Assembly (NCBI GenBank): GCA_051530055.1
Contig: CM121343.1
Location: forward strand, 3,472,001-3,536,000
Reading direction: 5' to 3'
From: Neoechinorhynchus agilis
Lineage: Eukaryota > Acanthocephala
DNA: 64,000 nucleotides
The notes beneath the pieces were generated by a model, which did no database searches, was not told the origin of the DNA, and saw only the letters and a list, made by a program, of their open reading frames with translations. Numbering within the stretch: position 1 is the first letter of the stretch; each line of letters begins with the position of its first letter. Shown piece by piece: positions 1 through 9,945 of this stretch. The position numbers and the translations under genes were made by a program.

Positions 1-63
1 CGTGTAGTTTTTTTCTTCGCCTTTTGTGTTTGTGTGTTCGTCTAACTCTATTTTATTATTTAG

Positions 64-995
64 ATTTGAACGTATCGAGTGTTGGTAACTGTATATCTAA
101 CGGCACCAATGGAAACGTTGATGATTTCCGTAAATCTGCCATTTGCAAACAATTGCGTCCGTTATCTGCTCGTTTACAACAAACGATAGACCGTCTGTCA
201 ATGCCAAAAAGATTGACAGGTAATGCAGTTAGAACAAGATCAAATCAATCTCAATCAATGCACCCGTGTTTATCGACCCGAGCTACAATGAGTAGTCTTA
301 CGATAGCAAGGAACGATAGAAGAAATCTGAAGCCCCAGTGTACTTCATCACCCCAGCGTGTTCCATCATCATCATCCAGAACGCAAAAGCCAACGACTCT
401 GTCAGTGACAAAGGCACGCAGTAGCTATTCATCATCTAGTGACCTGGAGATTGTTGATGAGCAAAAAGTTAACCGAGAGCACGAGGAGAAGTGTCCATTC
501 AATGATTCGATCATTGAGCCTCGACAAAACGCTCAATATTTAGCAGAAAAACTCGCAGACGAGGAACGTCGAGCGGAATGTGAGCGATCAAGGATCGCTG
601 CTGAAAACAAACGTAAAGAACGACTTGCAGCTGATGAAAAGGAGAGAGAAGAGCGCAGGCAGAAGCTTAATGCGATTCTTAAAAGTGCTGGAAGTAATCT
701 TGATTCCATTGATAAGAGTAGCTCGTCCAGCAGTAGAGAAGATAGTAGCTCGGAGGATGCTTCAACTGCGAGCATCCTTGAGCGTATACTCGGTCGATCT
801 TCCGGTGCATTTGGTACTACTTTAGCAGATGATGTGCCAACTACCGTTTGTCCAGATAGTAGTAGTAGTAATGCTGATAATTGTGAATTTACTAGCACAA
901 TTGAAGATGGCAAGCAACAAAATTCTCCAGTTCCCGGTGATAGATCTACGATAACTGATGGTACTCTCATCGATCGCCTTAGCTTAATGTCGTAA
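64..995 (+). CDS. MAP7/ensconsin-like protein, 3' terminal exon
   Basis: The reading frame is open from the window edge to a stop at 993-995. A T-rich acceptor (TTTTATTATTTAG) ends at 63, so the coding part probably begins at 64 as the last exon of a gene that starts outside the window. The encoded ~310 residues are Ser/Thr-rich and low in complexity, except for one charged coiled-coil stretch about 45 residues long (roughly bases 540-680). It reads ADEERRAECERSRIAAENKR and ends in ERRQKLNAILK. Such a Glu/Arg/Lys helix ending in ERxxRLxxIMKR is typical of the MAP7 (ensconsin) C-terminal domain, which recruits kinesin-1 to microtubules. That assignment rests on one short helix, so other coiled-coil proteins remain possible. 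An AATAAA at 1115-1120 fits the end of the transcript. Confidence 0.45.
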
Positions 996-1114
996 TACGT
1001 TTGTCGTTCCCTTGTAATTTCGCGAGTGTTCAATTGGAGAATGAAACGCGGAATGTCCGAACGTTGAAGATTGCACATATTGTGCCACTTTACGTGGGGT
1101 TTTATCGCGCCATC

Positions 1115-1120
1115 AATAAA
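1115..1120 (+). terminator. Polyadenylation signal of the MAP7-like gene
   Basis: An AATAAA hexamer lies 120 bases after the stop codon at 995, in AT-rich 3' flanking sequence. Nothing else is recognisable between 996 and about 1265. Confidence 0.5.
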
Positions 1121-1268
1121 TTTCATTCTTTTGTTTACTCGTCAATGATGCCGATTCCGTATTCTTCAATATGGAACATTTAGACCCGTGGGAAATGTGA
1201 TCTAAAAAGTTATGAAAGGAACTACAAAAAATATGCCATTAGGAAATCATTAATTTCTTTTATATTGA

Positions 1269-1518
1269 TGGCAATTTCGCCGGTCAGAGAAGTGATGTTA
1301 CCACCTAAACTCGGATGAAACGTTAAGAGTTCGTACATCTCTCCGGATCCTCAGGGAGACGGGACTCATCGGTGAGTTTTCTCCCTTCAGCGGTATTTCG
1401 TCCCTTTGGCTGTGCATCATTGGCGATTGTGGATTCGAACCCTTGACCCTGAAACAGGGATCCGGGGCACAAGTCCACTGGACCACCTCCACACAACTAC
1501 GAAATGTACAAACCCAGC
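1269..1518 (-). mobile_element. tRNA-headed SINE-like element, copy 1
   Basis: Read on the minus strand, the element starts near 1518 and carries pol III promoter-like boxes: an A-box-like TGGTCCAGTGG and a B-box GGGTTCGAATCC, spaced as in a tRNA. A body follows with GGGACGAAATACC and GATGAGTCCCGTC, and then a tail with GTGGTAACATCACTTCTCTG. Related copies lie at 8368-8614, 43178-43331 and 58340-58535, with a tail-only fragment at 1606-1695. The tRNA-like head and the dispersed, diverged copies fit a SINE. Short inverted sequences (GAGTTTGTACAT and its complement) near both ends also resemble a MITE, so the class is not fully certain. Confidence 0.6.
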
Positions 1519-1605
1519 TGACGAAATCGGTTTGCTCGACCGAATGTCTTTATTATTTGTTGATTTTGTCAGCTTTTTTTCTTCACCGGATGTATATTGA
1601 TGCGC

Positions 1606-1695
1606 ATTAGCAATTTCGCCGGTCGGAGGAACTTTGTTTTTTACATCAGAGAAGTGATGTTACCACTTTGACTCGGATGAGACGTTAAGAGTTAG
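1606..1695 (-). mobile_element. SINE tail fragment abutting the R2-type LINE
   Basis: This stretch repeats the tail of copy 1 (AGAGAAGTGATGTTACCAC, then CGTTAAGAGTT) and ends at the point where the LINE reading frame opens (first in-frame codon about 1699). It looks like a truncated SINE copy or the site into which the 5'-truncated LINE was inserted. Confidence 0.5.
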
Positions 1696-1698
1696 TAA

Positions 1699-4194
1699 TC
1701 CGGAGAGGGGTCGTTGGTCAGTTCAATCAAAGAAAGAATCGCCTCCTTTGATCGACTCTTTTCGGACGCAATTCGAGCTGCCGATTGCGGACCTACAGAA
1801 CAACCTACACACAGTAATTTTTCGGCTAGATTCATAGGGGAACGTGCCTCCTCCAAAATTGCGAATGGTGACATCCGGGGAGCTGTTCGCATCCTTTCCT
1901 CCTCTGAAGTTTTTACCCAGGTTAACAAGGAAACTCTCGAAACCCTGAACCAAAAACATCCTCCACCGAAAACCCCGACTTGCCTCGCGGCTGCCTCGGA
2001 GTCTCCCTGCTCTGTAAAGGAACTCAATTCGGCGATATTCTCCTTTGCTAGTGGATCCGGTCATGGGCTAGGCGGGCTTAGGCCTCAACACCTCAAGGAC
2101 ATGTTGTCCTCCGTGGGTGAAGCCGCTCGGAGCCTTTCGAATAGATTGTCACGCCTCGTTGATCTGTTCGTTGGTGACGAATTGCCTCCCGTCGCAATTC
2201 AATTGTTCTTCGGCGCTTCACTCTGTGCCCTTAAAAAGAAAGACGGTGGGATTCGTCCCATCGCTATAGGATCGACACTTCGGCGTCTTGCAGCAAAGAT
2301 TCTTTGCAAACGTCTTGCAGTTGATCTTGGCGAACTTTTCCGCCCGGTACAGCTCGGTTGCTGTACGCCTTGCGGAGCCGAAGCTGTCGTGCACGCACTT
2401 CGCTCCTTTGTCACAAACCGTCCAGAGTCCTGTGTTGTGCTGAAGTGCGACTTCCGAAACGCCTTCAACTGTGTTGATCACAGTGTGCTCCTAGAAGCTG
2501 TCGCAACTTACGCACCGGAAGCATACCAGTATTTCCTCAACGCCTATGGGACTGAGACTCCTCTTGTTTTCAACGACCGTATCATCTGGTCTCAACGATG
2601 TATCCAACAAGGTGATCCTCTCGGTCCTATCGGTTTCTCTCTTGCCGTCAACCGGATAGCTCATTCGCTCCAATCCAAGTTTAATGCTTGGTATTTGGAC
2701 GATGCAACACTCGGTGGGTCTCCCTCCGTGGTGTTGCGAGATTTGGAGGTCGTCATGAGGGAAGCTGCCAAGCTCGGCGTTGAGCTTAATACCTCGAAAT
2801 GTGAGCTGTTTGTGATGAATGCAGAAAACGCCGCTAGTCAAACTGAGATCCTCAACAGCTTTACGCAGCTAGCACCTAACATCAAAATAATTTCGCGTGC
2901 TCAACTGTCTCTTTTGGGTAGCTGCGTTTTTAATGAAAATATACCTCAGGAGATCCTCCAAATAGCGCCGAGAGTCGAATTGCTCTGCGAGCGTACGAAG
3001 GAACTTCCATCCCATCAGGCATTATTTTTAATAAAGAGTGCCCTGTTCCTTACGAAGTTGCTGTACAAGTTGCGTACAGCGCCCTTCTTCAAGCATCAAC
3101 ACTCCTTGACGAAAATTGATGATAATTTAAGGAGGTGTCTCGAAGGGATTTTAAATATCCAACTGTCGGATGAGGCATGGAGACAAGCTTCCTTGCCTGT
3201 ATCTTCCGGCGGTTTGGGTATTCGTAAAACAGCCGATGTCGCGATTCCGGCATTTTTAGGTTCCTATGAGAGCAGCCGAAAATTGGTAGCTAAATTGCTC
3301 GAAAAAGAGTTTTTACTTGATGAAAATTTTAAAGAAGCGGTCTTCGAATTTTGCCGCATTACGCAGTGCGATGAAGTTGCTTTGAGAGGCAAGAGACAGT
3401 CAGTTTGGGATAAACCTTTAATCACGCGAGTTCACAACTCAATGCTTTCTGACGCGCGTGATGAGGTGACCCGAGCTCGATTGTTGGCGGTCTCCTCGAA
3501 GGAATCCGGTGCTTGGCTGAACGCAGTTCCGATTCCTTCAATCGGAAATTTGCTGTCGGACGAAACAGTAAGGATCGAAATGTCCTTACGACTGGGAATC
3601 CCGATTTGTGTCCCACACTACTGTCGTTGTGGGGCCCTTGTGGATTCTTTGGGTAGACACGGTCTCGTTTGTCGCCAGTCCGGTGGCAGGTATGCTCGCC
3701 ACGCTGAGATTAACTCGGTTATTAGTCGGGCCTTAAACACGATACACGCACCGAATCTGCTCGAACCGAGTCACCTCTGCAGACTCGACGGTCGAAGACC
3801 GGATGGGTTAACGGTGTTCCCGTGGCGAGAAGGGAAATCCCTTCTCTGGGACGCTACTTGTGTGGACACCCTTGCTCTGTCCAATCTAAGACATTCCTTA
3901 AGGCGCGAAGGAGGTGCTGCAATTGCCGCAGAGGAACGCAAGCGCGGGAAGTACGCGGAGCTCTTGAGGGCACATCACTTCGTCCCTTTCGGCGTTGATA
4001 CGCTCGGTGCCTTCGGTGCTGAGGCCAAGAACTTTAGGGCGGATCTTTCAAGGAAGATGAGGATCGCAACCGGAGACCCAAGAGCAGGAACGTTCTTCCT
4101 GCAAAACATAGGTCTCGTGATCCAGTGCGGCAACGCTGCAAGTGTCCTTGCGACGGTTCCGAGTGGTAAAGAGATGGATCTGAGAGGCTCGTAG
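1699..4194 (+). mobile_element. R2-type (RLE) non-LTR retrotransposon, 5'-truncated, long intact ORF
   Basis: One uninterrupted frame of about 830 codons covers a reverse transcriptase and a C-terminal restriction-like endonuclease. The RT part shows KKKDGGIRPIAIGSTLRRLA, LKCDFRNAFNCVDHSVL, IQQGDPLGPIGFSLAV and the catalytic AWYLDDATLGG. Downstream comes a CCHC knuckle (CRC...GRHGLVC) and then the endonuclease core, GRRPDGLTVFP followed by SLLWDATCVDT. The order RT, knuckle, PD...D endonuclease defines the R2/RLE group of LINEs, which nick DNA and prime reverse transcription on it. The frame has an in-frame stop at 1696-1698 and no ATG near its start. The N-terminal zinc-finger region seen in the copy at 40.4 kb is missing, so this copy is 5'-truncated. 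It is the best preserved of four fragments in the window. Confidence 0.9.
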
Positions 4195-4559
4195 ATACAT
4201 GAGCCTTGATTTGCTGTGAGCTTAGTTTTTGTATGATAAAGAAAAAAGAAAATCTTACATAATGGCAAGAAATTTTTAATCAACTGCAAATCCTTATCCA
4301 AACCTTCTGGCATATAATTTTAGCAAAACGTTTTATAAGTTGGAGAGTATCGGACTGGATTGGTTCAATTACTTACGCAAAAGTCATCGAACAAATTTTA
4401 ATGGCGTACACCTTTCGTGCATTTCCTAAACTCCGCTTCAAATTCTTAATGATAATTTTTTTAACTGGAACAATGCATCAAAAATAAAATACATCGAAAG
4501 CTAGCAACTTTTTTAGCACCTCCTCCTCTTATTTTTTGCAGTAGTCAAAATTTTAAACA

Positions 4560-5050
4560 AAAATTTAATCTTTAATAAACTTATCTCGAAAATTGATGTT
4601 CAAGATCTCTTAAAAGTGAATGCAATTTGCAAGCCCTCCCAAATTCGGAACATAGCCATACAAAACCCTATCATATCATGTTTAGAACGTATCATTAATA
4701 GAAAATTAAACAATTTTTTTATTAAAACAACACATTATCCCCAAATACTTTCATGAATTTGTTCCAGGGAAAAGCATCCATTCCTTTTAATAAGAATTAA
4801 ATAATTTAACACGCATGTAAATAAAAATTTACTACAACTAGATTTTAACAAAGCCCTTGATTCAGTTAATCGGGAATTCTTATACCATTTTTTTAGCTAT
4901 TTTAAATTACCAATAAATTTAGTTTATGAAATTAACGATCTTTTAGAAACAAAATCTTTTGCTATGAAGTTGATCCTGACAGCACTTGTTTCTACACTAA
5001 GTCCCGAGCCCCTCAGGGTTCACTTCTCCACCCAACGCTCCTCATGTTAA
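4560..5050 (+). mobile_element. Decayed LINE reverse-transcriptase fragment
   Basis: Conceptual translation near 4840-4920 gives LDFNKALDSVNREFLYHFF, the 'LDFSKAFDSVN' RT motif of APE-type LINEs. Just upstream (about 4610-4720) comes text resembling RT block 1 (PIISCLERIINRKLNNF). Stops and frameshifts are frequent, so the fragment is an old relic. It is AT-rich, unlike the GC-richer R2-type element just upstream. Confidence 0.5.
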
Positions 5051-5622
5051 TCATTATGTGCATATTTAATAAAATAAACAAATCAAAACACATTACGGGA
5101 AAACATCGGAGTTTGTGTTTATTCGCGATCGGCGGAGGAACCATCAGTACCTCTAAAACAGGAACTCTAAAGTCGTTCCCCTTTCACATGAGCAAGACAA
5201 TCGTAATCCCAATTCATTTCATCCTCTCCCAACCGCCCCCCTCATTTTTCCATACCATCAACCGAAATGAAAAGGAGGAAAGACCCAACCTCATAAGAAT
5301 AACCACCGACTTTCGAACCCGTGATCCAGTCCATAATCAACATTCATTTAATCTATCAGAAATCGAGTATTTTTGTGAGGACCCAAACGAGGAAATTGGT
5401 CCTATTCTTTTTGGATTAAGAAATAAACGTGTTATTATTAACACATACAAAGGTATATCTGAATATTCTAAAGTCTACAATGAAATCGATGAAACCATAA
5501 ATCCACAGAAAACGATTCTCATCCCTCTTACAATAACTTACTCATCTAGAAAAACACTAATGAGTGAGATCAATAAAATATTCTTTTCGAGAACAATCGA
5601 CCTTTTATTAATACGTCCATAA
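5044..5622 (+). CDS. Open reading frame of unknown nature, possibly LINE-derived
   Basis: A 192-codon frame opens where the RT relic ends and has no recognisable domain. Its composition (Ile, Asn, Lys, Thr, Arg) and its position suggest the C-terminal part of the same decayed LINE, or chance openness. There is no splice or promoter evidence for a host gene. From 5623 to 6270 I see only AT-rich sequence with no supported gene. Confidence 0.2.
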   Translation: MLIIMCIFNKINKSKHITGKHRSLCLFAIGGGTISTSKTGTLKSFPFHMSKTIVIPIHFILSQPPPSFFHTINRNEKEERPNLIRITTDFRTRDPVHNQHSFNLSEIEYFCEDPNEEIGPILFGLRNKRVIINTYKGISEYSKVYNEIDETINPQKTILIPLTITYSSRKTLMSEINKIFFSRTIDLLLIRP

Positions 5623-6284
5623 AAAACATCTTTTATAAAATAAGATCAATTAGTTATTGATCGCTTAAATTAGGATAAAATGACAATCTATTAAGAATTA
5701 AAAGGAAGATCGCCCGAGTTTTGACTCAATTTTTTTAATTGTTTTAAGAAAGGACCAAAAGCGTTTTAAAGAAATTTTGTTAAATAAATAGGAACCTTTA
5801 ATCTCCTTTTCAGAAAACATTTTTATCCAAAGTATAGTTTTAGCCACTTCAATTCAGAATTACCAAATTTTTAATGGCTAATAGTAGATCGTTTAGTTTC
5901 TCTTTCAATAAACGGGAAACATATGATCTTCATAAAGTCCAAAGAAGAAAAAACAATTAAATGATGAACAATTGAAGAAATTTATGCAAATCACACAAAG
6001 CATAAAGTGGAGGAAGATTTAAGGCAAATAATAGCAAATACTCGCTCTTCCTTTTTTGTTAATTTTTTGAGCGTGCAATCGGCTCTAAACCTAGGCACTT
6101 CACCCTTCCCAATTAAAAATAAAGAAAATACAAGGACATGGAAGGATCCGAACCAATTGGGAGTTTATATTATGTGTGGCTGTAATAAATAAATAAATCT
6201 GTGAAATGCATGGATACAAGAGGGATCGCATAAATATCCATGGCAACCAGGATAGCTCTTTTTGTTCAAAAATAAAATGGTAGA

Positions 6285-7349
6285 ATGACTTCCGGCAACC
6301 CATCTCAGGATGACAACGTTCCGAACGTCATTGCGGATTACATTGAGGGTTTAACTCGATACTTAATAGCGAGGTATCAAGTGGACGCTGGAGTTGACCT
6401 TAAAAACGCAGCGTTGGATTACGCTGTTTCTGTGACCTCAAACCGGGAAAGCAATGAACATTTAGAGGACGACCCCCCTTCTGGGATGAACACAAGGCGT
6501 GCGTACGCGGAGATTCCAATCGAAGAAGAAGATGCCACAGGCACTGATCGCATCTTTGAGAAGACTGAAGAAGCACGGGAACGAATCCGAACGAAACTCG
6601 AGACATTTCCTTTTTGTGATAAACTTAGAATCGAGCAGTTGGAAGCAATTGTTGATGCAATGGAGTCGATAAGTGTAAAAGCGGGGGATATCGTCATTAA
6701 AGAGGGCGACCAAGGTGATACTTTTTACATTATCGATGATGGGAAGTTCCAAGTGTTTGCAAATGATGAGACAGTTCATGAATTTATAAACACTGGATGT
6801 TTTGGAGAATTGGCTCTGATTTTCGATACTCCTAGAAATGCAACTGTAAAGGCAGTAACCGATGGGATGCTTTGGATGATTGATCGAAGAACGTTTAGGA
6901 GAAAAGTAGTGCTAACGGCTAAAGAACGGGATACTTTGTACGAAAATGCCATAACTTCGATTCCTTTATTTAACGGCCTTGACATGAACACTAAAATGTA
7001 CTTGCTGAATTCAGTTAAGCAGGAGATTTATAACGATGGTCAATGTATTATCAAACAAGGCGACAATGCAGAGTGCATGTATTTTGTGGAAGAAGGAATA
7101 GTGAGAATCGAGATTGAATCAAAGGGACAAGTGAGAATTGTCAACGAAATAAAAAAAGGTGACTACTTTGGCGAATTAGCATTGATCGACAACAAACCAA
7201 GAGCAGCCTCAGCATTTGCAGTTGGTAAGACAAGAGTGGGAGTAATGATGGCTAATGAATTCAAGGAGTACATGGAACCAATGTTGGATATTTTAGAAGA
7301 AAACAAAAAGAAATATTTTGAACAAGTCAAAAAAGAATTCGGTGATTAA
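6285..7349 (+). CDS. cAMP-dependent protein kinase, type II regulatory subunit
   Basis: The 354-residue protein binds and inhibits the PKA catalytic subunit and releases it when cAMP binds. Residues about 11-50 (VPNVIADYIEGLTRYL...) fit the dimerization/docking helix pair of RII, which anchors to AKAPs. The inhibitor segment is NTRRAYAEIP at 69-78. Two cyclic-nucleotide-binding domains follow, with phosphate-binding cassettes FGELALIFDTPRNATVKA (Glu175, Arg184) and FGELALIDNKPRAASAFAVG (Glu297, Arg306), so both cAMP sites keep the essential Glu and Arg. The second cassette and the C-terminus (EEN..KYFEQVKKEFG) are RII-like rather than RI-like. The inhibitor site has Tyr74 where RII has an autophosphorylated Ser and RI an Ala. 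The gene has no intron, and its ATG lies 1 base after a TAG acceptor-like sequence. Confidence 0.92.
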   Translation: MTSGNPSQDDNVPNVIADYIEGLTRYLIARYQVDAGVDLKNAALDYAVSVTSNRESNEHLEDDPPSGMNTRRAYAEIPIEEEDATGTDRIFEKTEEARERIRTKLETFPFCDKLRIEQLEAIVDAMESISVKAGDIVIKEGDQGDTFYIIDDGKFQVFANDETVHEFINTGCFGELALIFDTPRNATVKAVTDGMLWMIDRRTFRRKVVLTAKERDTLYENAITSIPLFNGLDMNTKMYLLNSVKQEIYNDGQCIIKQGDNAECMYFVEEGIVRIEIESKGQVRIVNEIKKGDYFGELALIDNKPRAASAFAVGKTRVGVMMANEFKEYMEPMLDILEENKKKYFEQVKKEFGD

Positions 7350-7767
7350 GTGTCCAAATGATTTTATTAAAAAAAAGAAGATATTTTATGATTGCCACTG
7401 ATCGAATCTACGTTTTTAATCCTATGAAAAAATCTTAGCAACTAAAATACAAGTTTTAATTTGCTTATTTAAAAATCTTAAGATGACATAATTACAAATT
7501 CAGTTTCAATTAGCGATGTTTGATTCAGAAATAGATTTATATTGAAAATTTTCGGCCTTTTCGTTGGACTTCTTCAGTCAATTGTTTCGCAAGTTTGTCA
7601 CTGCGAAACAGTTGTTTTAAGGTTGTAAATAGTCCATAAATTTGGATATTAGGATGGTAAAGGCAACGAATAGCCATAATCTGGACGCTCGGCATCACAC
7701 TGCAATCGCAGTTTTTGTTCCGTTGATCCTGATGTTCTGTAGTGAAGACAAGGTGACAACCGAAGAT
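7350..7767. other. Intergenic, with a short hairpin
   Basis: No coding potential seen. At about 7583-7617 CAATTGTTTCGCA and TGCGAAACAGTTG form a 13-base stem. It sits beside CTTCTTCAGTC, a motif that also occurs in hairpin elements near 36.71 kb and 57.83 kb. Confidence 0.4.
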
Positions 7768-8030
7768 TCAATTCTATCATTTAATGAAGATTAACTAAAA
7801 AATCTTTTAAAGTTTCAACGACCATTGCACAGGGAATTATCTATCAGTAGCTGCAATCTCAAAAACGGCAACTTTTCACCATGCAATCAGCGAAGTAACT
7901 CCTTGCGAGTATAAATCCTGAGTTACGCGATTGCATAGTCGAACAACGGAATAAAATGAAAGATTTTTGATGGATCGATAATTCCGTCATGTTGCACATT
8001 CGGCGTATATGTAAAAAAAACACAACGGGA
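7768..8030 (+). repeat. Dispersed repeat, inverted copy at 20797-21055
   Basis: About 260 bases, including AACGACCATTGCACAGGG, TGCAATCTCAAAAACGGC and GAGTTACGCGATTGCATAGT, recur in reverse complement at 20797-21055 with few differences. The inner module GAGTTACGCGATTGCATAG also occurs at about 9066 and 9613. It contains no recognised protein domain. Confidence 0.75.
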
Positions 8031-8266
8031 GGATTTTGACAAAGAACAACAAGGTTAGTTTGTATGTAAGTTTAATGCTTTGATCCTCGAATAGGTCTTG
8101 GAAATTTCATATCTTTAAACATGATGGTGACTCTTCGAACAGGCTAACCAAAAAAGCCTCGGTTGCCTCTGGCTGTTCAATACCTTTTTCCGCCTAGCTA
8201 GCCAAAAACTTTCACCTGTCACCTCCGACCGAAATGATCCGTCTTACACTTTATTGAATTTTTTTA

Positions 8267-8742
8267 AAGTTTTACTGGCAAGCCGGTATTGTTATCATCA
8301 TTAAATTTTAATCTATCCCTTTCTTGTCCGGCTTATTTATTTAGGCATAAAGCCAAACCAATAACATCAGAGAAGTGATATAACCACATAGTCTCTAATG
8401 TGAGTTAAGAGTTTGTACATTCCTCCGGATCCTCAGATACCTCCCGAGGAGGCGGGACTTATCAGTGAGTTTCCTCCCTTCAGCGGTATTTCGTCCCCTT
8501 TGGCTGTGCGTCATTGGTGGTAACGGATTCGAACAACTTGACCCTTCGTCGGGATCACGGGCATTAGTCCACTTGACCACCTCGACACAACTACGAAATG
8601 TCAAACTCAGCCAGTTTATCGACTCAGGATGAGCGCTGTGTTCTATTTTAAGTTTTACTGGCAAGCCGGTATTGTTATCATCATTTGGCTTTATGCCTAA
8701 AAAAAATAAGCCGGACAAGAAAGGGATAGACTAAAATTTAAT
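8267..8742. repeat. Flanking repeats around SINE copy 2, one part inverted
   Basis: The sequence TTTTACTGGCAAGCCGGTAT..ATCATCATT occurs in direct orientation at about 8267-8302 and 8647-8682, on either side of the SINE-like element. The adjoining ~55 bases (TCTATCCCTTTCTTGTCCGG...AGGCATAAAGCCAAA) occur in opposite orientations at 8303-8357 and 8683-8742. This looks like a duplicated and partly inverted insertion site. Confidence 0.65.
8368..8614 (-). mobile_element. tRNA-headed SINE-like element, copy 2
   Basis: Same family as copy 1. On the minus strand the head carries GGTCAAGTGGACTAATGCC and a B-box relic GTTCGAATCC. The body has GGGACGAAATACCGC and CTGATAAGTCCC, and the tail has GTGGTTATATCACTTCTCTG. 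The tRNA head is more decayed than in copy 1. Confidence 0.6.
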
Positions 8743-8956
8743 GACTTTATTGAATGTTAACAACGTCCTTAATACATTAACCAATATCTTTCTATTTCGT
8801 ACGGTCAGATTTTTCTCTCGTCCAAATGATAGTCGATCTCTTCGTTTTCTTGGACGATAACTTTTTCTCCCGAAGCGTTCTGGAGATGCACTTCTTACTA
8901 AAATTTCGTCCAGTCATTACTGGGCAGCTCGATGTAGGCAAAAGACACAACAACGA

Positions 8957-9770
8957 GCAAATCTGCTTGCTAACTTGAAGTCCTTTTTTGTTAGCGTTTG
9001 AAATCGTGACGTGGAAATCGGCTGCATCGATTTTCCAAAATGTTCGGTTTCCACCTTTTGTTCGCATGAGTTACGCGATTGCATAGTCGAACAATGGAAG
9101 AGCAACATACCTTGGAAATCGAAAATTTCCGGTTGGATAAAACCGTCGACTTTAGATGATATTTTGAAAGCCGTCCTAGAATTTCATTCTTCGGGTTCTA
9201 TCGAGCATCAAAAGCAAAGCTTTGTAAATTGATAAGTAAAGATCGGATTAATCATTGCAAGATATCTTTCCTATTCGAGAATATTGGGACAATTTCTCTC
9301 GGTAGCCGAATTTAGTTTTTTCTACCGAAAATGGATATTTTTAAGCAGATTAAAAGAATCTACAATATTGAGCACATGAACAAAAGCAAAGCTTTGTAAA
9401 TTGATAAGTAAAGATCGGATTCTTAATCATTGCAAGATATCTTTCCTATCCGAGAATATTGGGACAATTTCTCTCGGTAGCCGAATTTAGTTTTTTCTAA
9501 CGAGCAAATCTGCTTGCTAACTTGAAGCCCTGTTTTCTCAGCGTTTGAAATTGCGACGTGGAAATCCGCTGCATCGATTTTCCAAAATGTTCGGTTTCCA
9601 CCTTTTGTTCGCATGAGTTACGCGATTGCATAGTCGAACAATGGAAGAGCAACATACCTTGGAAATCGAAAATTTCCGGTTGGATAAAACCGTCGACTTT
9701 AAATGATATTTTGAAAGCCGCCCTAGAATTTCATCCTTCGGGCTCTATCGAGGATATGCCAACAATAATT
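8957..9770 (+). repeat. Tandem duplication of a ~270-base module
   Basis: Two modules are duplicated in alternation. Module A runs at 8957-9215 and 9497-9760. Module B (AAAGCAAAGCTTTGTAAATT ... CTCTCGGTAGCCGAATTTAG) runs at 9210-9320 and 9382-9497. Module A reads in one frame as DFPKCSVSTFCSHELRDCIV in both copies and is nearly identical between them. The second copy continues in frame to 9896 as a 112-residue ORF with TLDDILK repeated. It may be a decayed gene family or a repeat that happens to stay open; I recognise no domain. Confidence 0.6.
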
Positions 9771-9945
9771 GTTCGGAGAATTTTCGCCAACCGAGGCGAT
9801 ATGACACTGGATGACATTCTCAAGGTTCGGTCGAGCAATCCGAAATTGGCATATTTTATTGAGTCATTCCTAAATCGACCTATTTATTTTGTTTAATGCT
9901 TTGATCTTCGAATATGTCTCTTTTTGTTCTCACTACGTACCCTTA

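Noticed and set aside
533-1126. A 197-codon minus-strand ORF opposite the MAP7-like exon.
   Set aside because: It is rich in Ser and Leu as expected for the complement of a Ser/Asp/Glu-rich coding strand, and the plus strand has coiled-coil coding character. Treated as a shadow.
1405-1510. A functional tRNA gene suggested by the A- and B-box-like sequences.
   Set aside because: No proper acceptor, D and anticodon stems can be drawn, and the same sequence recurs with a common tail at other sites, as in a SINE-like family.
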